Assembly: GCA_005406025.1 (NCBI GenBank)
Contig: BGZK01001330.1
Location: 106,063-170,062, forward strand
Direction: 5' to 3'
Length of the DNA stretch: 64,000 nucleotides
Source of the DNA: Eumeta japonica
Lineage: Eukaryota; Arthropoda; Insecta; Lepidoptera; Psychidae
Positions 37,949 to 50,409 of this stretch are shown here, in pieces. The position numbers and the translations under genes were made by a program. The notes under the pieces were generated by a model. The model was not told the DNA's origin, searched no databases, and worked only from the letters and a program-made list of their open reading frames with translations. Each line of letters starts with the position of its first letter. The stretch's first letter is position 1.

Positions 37949-38399
37949 AATCAATTGATTTAGGCTATTGAAAGTGTTTTTTCTTATTAATTCCGGACAC
38001 TTTCTGAGTGATTCCTGTAAGCATGTGCCATAACTTTTTTGCTTGTTTCTAAGTTTGTTCGCTTTTGCGCAAGCGGGTTATTCTTATAATTAAACAACTT
38101 GTTATTGTACTTATTAGTGTCAAGATTAAATTAAAATCCCGGACAATTTTAAATATTACTTTATGATTTAAAGAAATTTATTGTATCTCAAATTATAAAC
38201 ATACATATTTATAATGTACTCGTAGATACCCTTCATAGGATATCTAGTATACACATCAAAATTGTTTATTTTTTTATAGAGAAACTGATAAATAAGAGCC
38301 TTATAAATCATATTTTTTGAGAAAAACAATTTGATATGACGACCTTGAAATCTTCTAAAGTAATCTAAAGAACAGTCACCCCTATCTAAACAGAGTTTA

Positions 38400-38975
38400 T
38401 TGCTTTTTAAGGTTCCGATCCAACAGACGTATATTGAACCTTCCGAAAACGTGGCCGTCCGTCCGGCTGTCACTCGCTCTATATGAGTCACAACACTTTG
38501 TCAAAACTACAAGACATAATGTATTGCAAGTTATTGTATGTGCGTATATGTGTATTTTGTATAAACCGCTACTTAGTTTGGTAGTTAAATAATAAAAAAT
38601 CAATATTTCTAGGAGGGCACTCCATACATTTAACAGGAGCTTATAATTTTTTTATTCGTGGCACATATTTCGACATTTTTTTAAACATTTTAAGGTTTCT
38701 AAGCAATTTTTCTGATTACTTGAATAATTTTAGAAATAGTCGCTCCGAAATTAGCAGAAATTGTGCCCCCCCCTTTATTTCCTAAACCGTATATTTAAAA
38801 AACATGAAAAAGTAACAAAGGTAACGCTTAACTTTCAACAGAAATTATTTCAAACATGACCGGATATACTGTTTTTGAGTTATCGTCGTAAAATTGCGCT
38901 TCTCAACAAAAAGACGTAAGTGCCATGAAGATACGCTCTTTTGCTGATGCACTTAGTTTGCATTAGTTCTTGTAA
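38400..38975 (-). repeat. Dispersed repeat, inverted relative to 55835-56415
   Basis: On the minus strand: AAAGAGCGTATCTTCATGGC, AGAAGCGCAATTTTACGAC, an AATTGTGCCCCCCCC-complement and GAAACCTTAAAATG-like blocks match 55855-56120 in order. A GGTTCCGATCC / TCCGTCCGGCTGTC edge lies at 38410-38470. Confidence 0.6.
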
Positions 38976-39385
38976 CTATTAATTCTGTGCGGAAAACACG
39001 GAAAAAGTGTAACAATGTACTTTTTTTACTTGTAGTGCATTTCTTAATAATGGCTTCGGAACCCTATAACGAGCATGATCTGACCCGCTTGGCCAGTTTT
39101 ATATTTTTCTTTTGTTTGTTAGCCGCCATATATGTTTTCGTTGTTATGTCCCGAATAACAAACTTTCCGTTATGTGTGTTAATAAACAGGTGATAAAGTT
39201 GTGCGTGAATCACGTGATTACAAATCATATCAATTACTTATCTGAGGTGAATTATCATATCTGCTTACGTGAAAACGCAATTACGATAAAGTTTGTAGGT
39301 GACAAATAATATTAGTTCCGTTACATACAAAGCATAGATTAATTACTCGTGTGTCACGCAATGTGTAATGTAATTAACGAAAAAG
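38976..39385. other. AT-rich spacer, nothing recognised
   Basis: Only short AT-rich frames (for example 38987-39193) with no family match. Confidence 0.5.
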
Positions 39386-39387
39386 GA

Positions 39388-40345
39388 ACAAGTGTGCCAC
39401 AACGAACGGCCGACGTACACCCCGGCGGCCCGCTCGTCCGCGCACCTCCCGCGCCGCTGGCTCACCTCTCGTACGTCTTTAGCGGAATAGTTCACCTGGT
39501 CAATAAAACGTCTGGTGTTTCACAACTACAGGAATAGCGTCAACGACCGGTATCGGCAGCGATTTCGTGCAGTAAAAAGCGTCCGTACAGAAACATTGCG
39601 CAATTAGACGGTTCCACAAGATCGAGTCGCAGCTGCGCTCGCTCGCTGTCACCGAAGTGGGGCGAGGAGGAACGGCCGCTCGAACTGGGCGCACACGGGG
39701 GTGCGCGGAGGACGCGCGGCGCGCCGGCCCGCGCCTCGGCCTCCGCAGCCGGACCGACCGCGGTCGCGTTTACTTCTAATAAAACACTAGCAGAAGCGCT
39801 TCGAGTCCCGCAGCCTTCCGTTCGTCCGCGACGGGCGCGCCGGGTGCTGCGGCGCGCGGACGTCCGCCGGAAAAGGCGCTCGCTGGGCGTTCAAACCGAG
39901 GAAAATTTTCTTCAGTACGAGCGAACTGCTCCGTAAACGATCCAGTCGACCGCGATAAAAGGCCGTTTCGTTTTATCTTTTATGAAAATTGGCAAGGGCG
40001 CGGCCGGCGCTCGCGCGTTACTCCGCGATTCGGAGCAATTACACGTTATTCCCTTCGTACACCCGACAAGGCACGTCGCGGCGGAAACGACTGCGCTTAT
40101 ACTTGTTGTTCGGTTTTAATATAAAATCTCTCAAAACCAAGACTCCGAAAGGCCCGGAGCGCTAAATGGAGTTAACCGGGAGATGGACGTGGAGCAGCCG
40201 TAGAAATCGTGATTTCCTCGACATCGCTTCTAATAAGCCGATTTTCTGTGTCGTAACGGCGCCGTCGCCGCGCTCGTGACCGGCGCGGCGCGGCCCTCGG
40301 CCGATTAATCCGGCGCGGACGGTTTTGTTGTACGCTCCTGTTTAC
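39388..40345. promoter_or_regulatory. Large CpG-rich island, about 1 kb
   Basis: The longest GC-rich block in the window (well over 55 percent GC, many CpGs), 3.6 kb upstream of EEIG1 on its strand. It contains GATTAATCCGG (40302), a K50-homeodomain-type TAATCC site, and other TAAT sites. No frame resembles a known protein. A promoter or enhancer is the simplest reading, but nothing here proves activity. Confidence 0.4.
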
Positions 40346-40618
40346 GCTAACGCGAATTAATACTCACCGTCGTCTCTATTATTTCAAATCGTGCACTCTA
40401 TTTTAAATAGCGATTGAAGAAATTAGAAATAACGAAGTTATACGAAACGATTACATTTTATTACTGAGAGCATTACAATCATTTTTTTATTACTTAACAA
40501 CATATATTTTTGAAAATTTAATACTAGTACATATGGTTTTGAGACCGAGCCGTAGGCGAAATAATTTATAGGTTTGAATATTAAAAACTTAAACAGATGG
40601 ACTATTTAAAATAGCCCG

Positions 40619-40662
40619 GCGCGGCGACCGCGGCCACGATCGATCGGCCGCGGTCGCCGCGC
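40619..40662. repeat. GC-rich perfect inverted repeat, 17-bp arms
   Basis: GCGCGGCGACCGCGGCC (40619-40635) and its exact reverse complement (40646-40662) enclose ACGATCGATC, which contains ATCGAT. Every arm base is G or C except one A/T pair. Confidence 0.95.
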
Positions 40663-41079
40663 GCGTCCGACGCGCCTACGTCACGCCGAATCATCGCATC
40701 AGGTGAACTCGCCGCGCGGAGAAAAACCCGAGTGCGTAATATTGCACACGGACTGTATCGCCAAGCGTCGAGAATTTTCTCACAAACTAGACGATCGTAT
40801 TTCCCATTCTCATATCTACTGCGAGTCCGAAAATGAAGTCAGTATAATCGAGTCCCTTCCGTACCCGGAACAAGGGAAAGGCGTACTGTAATCGCCACGC
40901 TAGGCAGATAAAGCACAATACTCCGATACAATTCTGTTTCATACTGAGGGATGTCGTACTAAGCGCGCGCGCGCGCTGTCACGCGCCAGTTACACCCATC
41001 GACGGCGACACTAGCGGCTTAATGACCTTACCGAGGCACGAAGCGAATGATTTCATTTACCTTTAAAAACTTATCTCGC

Positions 41080-41130
41080 CATCTCCTAATTCGTAAGCAA
41101 CACGCTAACCACTCGGCCTACCAGACATTG
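41080..41130 (-). repeat. tRNA-like A-box fragment (SINE head or dead tRNA)
   Basis: The minus strand reads TGGTAGGCCGAGTGGTTAGC followed by GTGTTGCTTACG, an A-box region like that of tRNA-derived SINEs or Leu/Ser-type tRNAs. No B box (GGTTCGANNCC) and no acceptor-stem pairing follow, so it is not an intact tRNA gene. Confidence 0.35.
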
Positions 41131-43054
41131 CAATCTATTAGATTCAACCTATTGCGCATTTTTATTTATTTATAAGTTATATTCGAAACATGTACATGCA
41201 CCATATACATTAGCAATACTTGAAAAGCAAAAATAAAAAGTAACGTATGTAAACACACACGCACACACACATATATGATATACTTCAAACTTGTTACTTC
41301 ACAAGCGATCCTTGAGAGAGTATTAGGAGGCTTAAAGCGGTACAATGCACTAAACGACATGACGCTAGCCCGAGCGCCGACGACGCGGACGCAGTTACGG
41401 GCGCGGCCCGTGCGGCGCGCTCGCGGCTCGGGCGGCCACGCCGGTCACGCCGGGCTAATTACAGAGTTATCTCTGTTAACGAGCGCGACGATTCGGCGTT
41501 AGTAAACGACGATGATAAAATACCATTCCGATTTGCGTCATAGGAGACCAGTGAAGATAATCAAGTTCGAGAGAACCGCGATGGGACCTCTCGCCAAGAA
41601 AAACTCGACGAGGGAACGTACACTCGTGACGCTGTTTTATAAAAATGGAAATTGGCTAAACGGCCACTGTTCAGAAAAAAATATTAGGTAGAACTGAGTA
41701 CACAACAGATTCATATTCTAACATATTGATAGTAATGTCAAAAAATAGTACATACTAGGGCCTTTACCACGACCCACTTTTAAATTCGCTTTTAACAAAA
41801 AGTTACTTCTTACTAAATTAAATTTTGACTAGATAATTTTTCGTCAAAACCGTATTTCAAAAGTGCTGAAAGAGGTATTAATAAATTAATTTAAGTAAAT
41901 AGTTTATCAACTATGCGTGAGCGACCTACAAAATGCATCCAAAAATAAACTTAATAGTGGTAAATATTGATTTGACTTACAAAAATAAAACTAAGAAAAA
42001 TGTTAATGCTGAAATTACTGGGAATATTTTTACGTGCTGTGCATTATTTAGATTAAAATAATATATATATATATATATAAGGAAATTTGTCTGAAGGAAT
42101 TTCAATACTGAACCAAAAACTTTGTATCGTCCTGATATTTCACGAGCAGAAAAGCTTGTAATTGAATACAAAAATATAAGATACTCCGCCATCCGATATA
42201 TAGCCGAGAGATTTATAGCGCAGGCCGCCTGCCGCCGACGCAGACGTGCGCCAACACCTGCGACATACACAAGATCGTGACCGACATCCTCATCAGACTC
42301 GATCGTTTTTTTGCTGTACACAAAAGAAGTTCCGCCGAAACGACGTCCTCCCCACATTAGTCCGAGCCGCATTCAAGTCGGATGATATTAGTACGAAACA
42401 ATGAAGGAAGTGAATGCACGGAAAACGACTTGGATACAAGTAGATAGCGATTTATGACGTCATTGAAAAGCGTCCCCGCTGTCGATTTACCTACGCTGAC
42501 TGGCGGAGAAAATATAGTCGATCACTAGACGGTCCCCGTAGACGAAGAATCGTGACAACGTAAGCGAACGCGGAATTAGTTTACGAGCCGAATAGGGCAT
42601 TGCCACACACGTGTATATGGTTTATGTCCAGATATCTATGGTCTGTCAAATAGGCCGGGCCGTTGACGAGCCGCGCGCCATGACTGTGGTAACTCGTCAT
42701 CGACGGAGTAACATTTCGAGCGATACGAATCGAAAAGAACATCAGGTCGGTGCACTCGAGAGCCGACTTCGGCGGAGTGCGCCGCGAGTGACGGCCGACG
42801 GGGATGGACGGTGCGTTCCATTTTCACTTCACAATCACATTTTTATTTGTTTACTTTATTCGCGGCGCCGTGTCCGGATCCTCGTCTGTTTTCCCACTCT
42901 GCACCCTCGCTACCGATTTCGCGTCTGTTGATGGGAATTAATATTGAACACCGTCCAGCCGTCGTCCATACCTATTTAGGTTGCGAGTGAAGCAACAGGT
43001 TACACAGTTTGAGCGGTGTACGATTAAAGGTAGGATGAGTATTAAAAAAACCGG

Positions 43055-43608
43055 CTAAATGAGTGTCGGGCCACGCGCAGTGTAGGGTTCCGTAGTTGCC
43101 TGTTACGGAATGCGGACTTAGAAGGGTTTTTTGTTTGATACTATCAACCTATTAATTGGTTCACGGTTTAACGTCTAAAACAGACCAACATAGGTGAATG
43201 TTAGATAATACCTATAATTTTACATGGTTCATAAACTTATATTTACTACATATTTTACATAATCAATAACGTCATCTAAGCAATTTTCAATGGATCTTGA
43301 ACGAAATTTTGCTTTTACTGCTGCAAGTACATTTTAAAACCTGAGGGGGCGGAGGGGCGGGGAGACACTTAACTAACAAAAATGAGCATTTTAAAACTTA
43401 ACATATTGTGAACGGATCCCTAAATCGATAATCCTTCGATCTAATCGAGGTTCCTAGGACCTAAATAGACTTATAACGTTTTAGAATGAACTATTTAAGA
43501 ATATCTGAGCTAGGCAGCGGATAGACAAACAGAAAGACGAACAAACGAATCGATATGGTGAAACTGTAAGGGTTCTCTGTTAACTACGGACCCCTAAAAA
43601 TGGCCTTC
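43055..43608 (-). repeat. CCGGCCAAGT...GGTTCCG dispersed repeat variant
   Basis: It starts AAAAACCGGCTAAATGAGTG and TAGGGTTCCGTAG and ends GAAACTGTAAGGGTTCTC and TACGGACCCCTAAAAATGG after a GATAGACAAACAGAAAGACG run. It is the same style of element as 44035-44815, with a different interior. Confidence 0.65.
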
Positions 43609-44034
43609 ACCGACAAGACGTCGATGATACTTTGAAAATTCTACGTGGCACTCGACGCACAAACCTATATTAATTCTGCAAGAGCTTAGAATTGAGGAGC
43701 AAGCAACACTTTCGCTATATCTCGCGAAAACGGGAGTGAAATATTTAGACCATACCGACTGCTGACAACATAAATAAACTTATGATTGCTGAGAATGTAG
43801 AAGGAAAGAGGCCAAAAAACTCTAAAAGAGGGATAGATCATAACGCAAGCGACCGAAGATGCCCGAAAATGTAGCGCTCAGTTTTGCAAAAAAGCGTGAA
43901 TCGCTCATAGAATGTCTATCGACGGGTTGCACAAAAAGTACTGATGTAATACTTAAATGTACTCCGTAAGATTTGACACTTTGACCATACATTTTTGACA
44001 AAACTTACGGATTGTTTTTACACCTTTTATATCA

Positions 44035-44817
44035 AAAAAACAGGCCAAGTGAGAGTCGGACTCGCGCACCGAGGGTTCCGTACTACAATACGATACCTTC
44101 GTGTTCAATACTTAAAAGAAATTATATCCATTCATTCATTTGCAGATTCTTAGCACGAGCACTCCTAAAACTTGGTCGATTTTTATTAATTATTTTCTTT
44201 AAGTCTGCACTATGATCAAGCAATGCTTGACGCTTATATATGTTAGTGCTTTTACGATAGAGCAAAAATAAAAGAAATAAGTCTGCACTCACGTAAGTAC
44301 TCGAGTGCGAGTTTATACTAGACATTGAAACAAATCGAAACGAAGCAAACTATAGACATAGGTTTTCCCGTAATCTATAAGTAAAGAACTACATTCTGTA
44401 TTTTTCCAAATTTTCGGCGTAGCACTTACGGAGATAAGGAGGAATGGTAAATTTTCATCTATTTTCTTAAAAAAACTTTAAACAATCTATTTTAAAATTA
44501 TAAAAAAATGTATATATTCGAGATCCTCACCATAAGCACTTTCATTTGATGGCACATAATACAGGTTGCAAAACTTTATTTTTTTATTTTCTAATATACC
44601 CCCAAAAGTTGAAAACCATTTTAAAAATTTATCTATTTACGTTACACATCCGTGTTTGGGTCACAGCCATATATGTGTACTAAATGTCAAATAAATCGGT
44701 TCAGTAGATTCAGTGCAAATCGGCTGAGACAGACGGACATACAGACAGGCAGAAAGCCACACGAGAGCAAATAAGAGTTTCTTTTTTCCCCTTTTGTAGG
44801 TACGGAACCCTAAAAAT
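44035..44817 (-). repeat. CCGGCCAAGT...GGTTCCG dispersed repeat, copy
   Basis: The left edge is AGGCCAAGTGAGAGTCGGAC and CGAGGGTTCCGTACTAC. The right edge is a GACAGACGGACATACAGACA run then GGTACGGAACCCTAAAAA. The ORFs inside (44012-44215, 44122-44325) are not genes. Confidence 0.7.
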
Positions 44818-46250
44818 ATAATCGTTGAGATCTATGAAGATCACCTTTACGATCTCGGAACTAAATTTCCCTGCACATCTTTAAAACAGACTGTGATGAT
44901 ATATATAATTCGAGACACTTTAAATTACACAACAAAGGAGTTATTATCGAGATCTACTCCTCGAAATTACTATTGTGAACGCGCACAAAGAACGCGCCCG
45001 GGCCTACGAAAACTCCAAACAATTGTTCTCGAATCTGGAAGCTTCACATAAATATTAACCACTGACAAGTAGGTATAGACAATCTTTCCTCGAAATATAC
45101 TAGGTATGGAAACGGCTTTGTTGTCATTTTATTTTAAACATGATGTCAACGTAATCTGTTTGTCTTCGTATTTACGAAGACAAACAGATCATTAGCTGTA
45201 CGGTATCTTCGCTGTATTGACAGAACTTCGTCGGTCACGCCAGACAGTGATCATAAAAATTCACCACGAGCCATATGACACAAAAGATATTAGTACATAA
45301 CTGAATTAGATATTGTAACAGTCGAAAAAGAAATAGTTGCGAGTCTTGTTTCGATTCGTCATAAGTAAACACCGCCCACGGCCCTACGACAGAGGGAGGC
45401 GTTAGAAGTTCATGAACTTTATAGTACTCCCATACTATAAACTTCATTAACTATGTGCTAATTTATAGCATCTTTACCGCAACTTAAATTACTCTGGTGA
45501 GACTCGTAAAATTAAATTTAATTTACTCCTATATATATAATAATAATTTAATTGTACATTTGTACAATTGATGTACACAAGAATAGGAAAATTGAACTTT
45601 AAACTACAATATTTCCTGTCCGTCCACAGCTTATATATTTTGATTACAACTAAGTTTGGTAGAGAAGTATAGACACTAATCCAAGGAAGAACACCGGGTG
45701 TAATCACAACCATCATACCATCTCTACCTCGGGCACGTCATTTGCCAAAAGTTAAGTTCATTGGATACAGTGGTTACTATTATCATTGCATCAGTTGCTT
45801 GCCGGGGGGTAGATTCTAACCTAAAGAAGAAAATAATATGAATGACTATCACTATTTTTATATCGCCTATGCCGGAAATTCAAACCACTTATATGTTGAA
45901 ATTTGACAGAAAAATATATGTGGATTCAAGTAAGAGCATAAGATTGAAATTAGTGCCATCATCATCAGTTTGACATGTCGCCAGAAATCACTTAGGTCAT
46001 CTATTAAAATCACGACCGTTTTAAAGCAAAGGAAGAACAAAGGATATGAATAATGTACGTTTTCACGGTTAATCTAACGAAACGACATGAGTAATATTTG
46101 ATGAAGAGGTAACATAAAGCCCGAAGGAGGGCATAAGGATAACATATCTTTGTAATATTTTGCATCAATACGAAAAAAGGTAGTAGACAATCAATAATAA
46201 AAAAAGAAATAAAGATAATGATAACAAACGAATCTGAATGTTCTCATAAA
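44818..46250. other. AT-rich non-coding DNA with one perfect hairpin
   Basis: Nothing coding recognised; the hairpin at 45154-45189 is listed separately. Confidence 0.5.
45154..45189. repeat. Perfect palindrome, 17-bp arms, 2-nt centre
   Basis: ATCTGTTTGTCTTCGTA (45154-45170), TT, then its exact reverse complement (45173-45189). Confidence 0.95.
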
Positions 46251-46254
46251 GTTA

Positions 46255-46510
46255 TCGATCGACAACGGAACCGAGACTGTGGTCGAAATCGAATCGAAGC
46301 GTTGATCAAGAAAGAGACCGAAACCGCAACTGGTATTGGGACCAGAAGTGGGGTCACGGTATCGAGTTCGTTTCGGAACACCGAATAAGAACTCGATTCC
46401 AATATGTTGGTTACTAACTCTGTCTCTATGGTATTTCTATCCCATCAGATAAAAATGTATTATGAAACCGAGAGTGAGATCGGGAACGGAATTGAGCGAC
46501 ATAAGAGCAA
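46255..46510. repeat. Degenerate purine-rich (GGAATCGAGACC)-type tract
   Basis: Loose repetition of GGAACCGAGAC, GTCGAAATCGAATCG and GAGTGAGATCGGGAACGG units. The same composition is seen at 53930-55300. Confidence 0.55.
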
Positions 46511-46965
46511 CGTTAGGCCGGGTTTGGCTTTACGGTAGGACTGACGTTATTGCGTAAGAACTATGTTCCTGTCCACACAGTCCATGAACAATGACGAAAT
46601 ACATATAATTAAGTCGTCTGTATAAATTATATCATCTGAGGTTTTTGGAACGAAGTTCCTTACGGCGGACTTGGAGGAGATAAAGATTTTGCTGCGCGAC
46701 CGAACTGAAAAAAATGTGATAGTAAAACCGTAAGAAAAAGTCCGTGGAATAAAACCGTTAAATGAGACGTGCGCAGGCGCGACAGTCGTATACACAAGCG
46801 AGTAGTGTATAATACCTCATTTTACTCGTGAGTAGTCACGTTTATTTATAAATATAAAATATTTTACATTGGTTAATATTGTGTACATACTAAAATCTTT
46901 GTAAGGTTTTCTAGGTTATCTTTCTTGCTGTTTTGAGGGTCATACGGAAAACTTGAGAAAGAAAC

Positions 46966-47027
46966 TACGAAACTTCATAGAGATAACATATATATATATA
47001 TATATATATATTCTATGAAGTTTCGTA
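46966..47027. repeat. Inverted repeat, 15-bp arms, around an (AT)n loop
   Basis: TACGAAACTTCATAG (46966-46980) and its exact reverse complement (47013-47027) flank an (AT)n run (46987-47010). Confidence 0.95.
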
Positions 47028-47030
47028 CAT

Positions 47031-47033
47031 GTG

Positions 47034-47073
<40 letters not shown>

Positions 47074-47098
47074 TGTGTGTGTGTGTGTGTGTGCGTGT
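47031..47098. repeat. (GTGC)n(GT)n compound microsatellite
   Basis: About ten GTGC units followed by about ten GT units, next to the hairpin at 46966-47027. Confidence 0.95.
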
Positions 47099-47099
47099 G

Positions 47100-49180
47100 A
47101 ATATTACTTTTTAAAAGTTAATTCTGTCCTAAATATATATTACATGTAATTAGTATTAATAACTCTATTTATATTTAATCATTTTTTGCAAATTGTGTCG
47201 ATTCTATAAAAGCCGAAGGAACTTCGTTCCTACCTGGTGTCCCACGACACCACATTGTCTTTTTTATTTTAATTGCGATAAGTGCGATTACCTGTGAAAA
47301 TGTCTTGCATTACCATTAGTAACAGTCAAAAAACAATTTCCTGAAAAACTTCTTAAGACGACTTGCACTTGAGTACATACAGGTGATAAGGTCTTTATCT
47401 ACTGGTAGAACATCCACTTTCGTCATAAATACTGTTGTTACATTTGACACAAGCAAAAAGAATATTTTCGCTTTATACTCTGCAATCTATAGCAAATACA
47501 TAAAGTGATATTCACGTGGAAAAGTATTTGAACAGAAGCATTTTTGGTAATATTTTACATCGTTCTGCTTTTTTATTACAATCAACAAACTACAAATTGT
47601 ACTAAATTGCATAATTATAATTTTTTTCTCAATCATAAAAAAAACTAATACAATAGACACTCATTCATCTCCTCAATTAAATCCGTGGCACTTTTTTTTC
47701 CTAAAATTTTCCTAAACGCCTTCTGTGTATGCGCTAATTAGATTACGTATGAACATAGAAAGTGCCGAGAGCGCTCTGAGGCCGCACGGCGCAGGCGCCG
47801 CCGCTGCCGCTAGCCGCATCGGATCGTCGACCTTTCTTCGCTGGACATTACCTTGTCGCGTTGACTAATATTATTTGCACGGTAGACCATACGACTGTCA
47901 TGATAAGACTGCATTTTGAACGATTATTAGAGCGAGCGTACGTTGGCCTTTGAAATGCGCAGGCGCTCTTCACGTTTCTGTATTGCAAATTCAAACTTTT
48001 GTCGATTTGCTACTGCAGATTAATGTTTTATGGTAGCAAGTTTGGCAATTTTTCGTAACGATAACATATTTAAATCGTTTAATTTAAACTAAAAATGCCA
48101 AAATAAATGAAATATTGTCTAGAATGAATTGTCTGTATTGATAGAAACAGTATTTTAGTTTTTCTTTTCTTCATTTCAGGTGTTTAGTTTAACGCTTCAC
48201 TTGAGATATTTACCTAATAAAATAAAATACCTATATTCTGAAATGTTTTGGATATTAAGGTCATAGATTAATTTACTATGAGTACGAGATTTAAAATAAT
48301 TTATTCGTTGAACTGCGACATATAATATAATCAATTTATGCATAAATGTTTTAGGTGAAGGCTACTTAAATCAAACGAGAATAACTATATATATACTCAA
48401 ATTGCTCCAAAGTCAACGAGTCGTTTCGCCACTCACATGAGCCACGACATCACATTTTACTTTTGACAAAGCATTGACCTTTTCACTATGTTGAATAGTT
48501 ATAGGTGTTGTTGCAACAGAATAGGCACAATCTTCCTTGATTACGAGACCATATGCATCGCTATGCATCAATAATCGATAAATGTTCCGCTGCAGGATGT
48601 AGGTTCCGTCTAACAATTAGCAGGCCGTTAATTTCAATTAACGGCCTGCTAATTGTTAAAATTGGTTAGTGAAATTCGGTCTAAGTGCAACTTTATAATT
48701 CACGTAACTTTTGCGCGTGGACTAAGGCAATTATTATTATAATTGGCCTGGTCTCTGTCTTACTTTTGTACGGAATAAGTTGAAAACCAGTTTTAATTTC
48801 GAATTTTCCGGTGGCATTGGTCATCACTCCAAAGTGTCTACATTTTTAGGTGGAAAATAACCACCCTCGGGTTCACAGTTTCGTCACGGCGTCGATTAGA
48901 TCCGTCGGTTTCCAAAACCCTTTAATTTTCTACAAATTTTCCAGTCTCTGAAGAACACTTCTATTTGTTAAAGTGGTCAATAAGTATACATTATAAGTCT
49001 TTCTTTTTTGAAAACCCTTCGGTGTATCGGGACTTATCCCTTTCAGTCATTGCGACTGGCTGAAGGTCGAGCGATGATGATGAGATGATGGTTAAGATTT
49101 ATCATTATTTGTTTTTATTGAATATTAAAATTATTCCACTTGAAACAATATCGTCCGAATTATAGGTGTGAAGTACATTT
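47100..49180. other. AT-rich non-coding DNA; GC patch at 47770-47835
   Basis: No gene recognised; the palindrome at 48611-48658 is listed separately. Confidence 0.5.
48611..48658. repeat. Perfect palindrome, 23-bp arms, 2-nt centre
   Basis: The arm at 48611-48633 (TAACAATTAGCAGGCCGTTA then ATT), TC, then its exact reverse complement (48636-48658). No poly-T terminator or RNA gene context. Confidence 0.95.
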
Positions 49181-49185
49181 CTGGA

Positions 49186-49290
49186 CACACACGCACACGC
49201 ACACAGATGCACGCGCGCACGCACGCATACACACGCATACACACACACACACACGCATACACACACGCGCACTTACACACATACACATAT
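49186..49290. repeat. Imperfect (CA)n / CACACGCA tract
   Basis: About 100 bases of ACAC/ACGC units. The 61-codon HTRTRTQ frame through it is only the translation of the repeat. Confidence 0.9.
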
Positions 49291-49294
49291 TTTA

Positions 49295-50245
49295 AACACA
49301 CCCCTTTGGCGAAAAGGCGTGATCCAGCTCTTCGGGGTGGCAGTTCAGGTTAGCTATTAGTCTGTATTAGTTACGTAGAGTGGACGCGACACACGCCGCC
49401 AACCGGTCCTGTTGGTGTGTCGAACTCGTCACACACCGGGCGGTGCAGTTCGCCGCGACCTGCGACAGCGCCGTCTTTCGAGTGTTTCTATTTTTAAATC
49501 TTTATGGATATCTACATAGTTGAATGCTTAAAATTCAAAGGTTTGCCGTGACATGCCTCAAAGAACATTTTCATTATAATTCTCCAAAGAATCGCCCCAT
49601 GATCATGCTCAAGATTTAATTTAACCGTATGTTAAATACGACTGGCGTCATTCGCGTCAAGTTGGCGAGCGCGCGCACACCCGCGGCGTCGTCGTTTACC
49701 CAAGTGCGCGCAGACAATCGGCAGTAATGAACACCTGTGGCGCCCGCGCCCGCGCCGGTCCGCTCCGGTGTCCATTCCTCACAGTAGCCAGGGCGACCGC
49801 GCGCGCTGTCGCCTCAGTCTCATGAGATATGTATAAGCATACATTTTATTGTACACTGCCGTTGAACTATGTCGACTGCACAGTAACGGTGAAAAGGCCA
49901 AAAATACACCACGTGAAAACATAAATTACACATTAAAACTTTAAATTGGGAAAAATATGCGGCACCGATCGACATCGGGACCGTACAGGACTATAGCGAA
50001 TACGAGAGTAATCTCGACTGTCTCGCTCTAACATACGCGCGTATGTATTTTTTTCTCTTGCATCTCCGATTGCTAACGGTAGTACTTAGTTTATGCATAT
50101 CACCGAAATAATCGTTATCAAGACAAATAGCGACAGCATTTCTGTTTGTTTCGTGTCTACTCGGTTCTGTTCTCGATGTTCTATTACCAAATAAAAAATT
50201 AACAGATTTACACAGAATTTTTTTAATTGTGAGTACGACGTACAG
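49295..50245. other. Non-coding DNA with GC islands at 49380-49490 and 49650-49815
   Basis: No recognised coding exon; islands resemble the others in the window. Confidence 0.45.
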
Positions 50246-50247
50246 TA

Positions 50248-50404
50248 CAACGCATGAAACTTTGCCGCTCTGGATTTCCTACGAATGATGTAATGAGCAG
50301 GTTTAACACTTCCCGACTCTTCCTTCTTCTCCCCCCGAGAGTCAATTTTACGCCATTGCGACGCTTTCGTGACTAACTTCACAGCGGCAGATTTCCGTGC
50401 GTTG
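50248..50404 (+). mobile_element. TA-flanked MITE, copy 1
   Basis: 157 bp with about 22-bp imperfect terminal inverted repeats (CAACGCATGAAACTTTGCCG outer part) and TA at both flanks (50246-50247, 50405-50406), as for Tc1/mariner-class elements. A CTTCTCCCCCC run and GGTTTAACAC are shared with copy 2 at 53043. Confidence 0.7.
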
Positions 50405-50409
50405 TACTG

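Larger units (their letters stand above)
40346..43050. other. Non-coding DNA with GC patches and microsatellites
   Basis: 40703-40891 is a 62-codon plus frame (MNSPRGEKPECVILHTDC...) with no match. GC patches lie at 41360-41500, 42215-42360 and 42480-42800. (CA)n at 41257-41275 and (AT)n at 42058-42079. The 131-codon minus frame 41977-42372 spans an AT microsatellite and is not a gene. Confidence 0.45.

Noticed and set aside
39466..39495. 30-base minus-strand microexon (CAG|GTGAAC ... GAGAG|GTGAGC)
   Set aside because: Acceptor and donor look acceptable, but a 30-base exon with no partner and no match cannot be supported.
41080..41130. tRNA gene on the minus strand
   Set aside because: Only an A-box-like stretch; no B box, acceptor stem or anticodon loop could be folded.
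41977..42372. 131-codon minus-strand frame
   Set aside because: It runs through an (AT)n microsatellite (YIYIYYF), matches no family, and the opposite strand is equally open.
48611..48658. Hairpins as rho-independent terminators or miRNA precursors
   Set aside because: Eukaryotic context, perfect arms with 1-2-nt centres, no U-tract. miRNA precursors have larger loops and imperfect stems.
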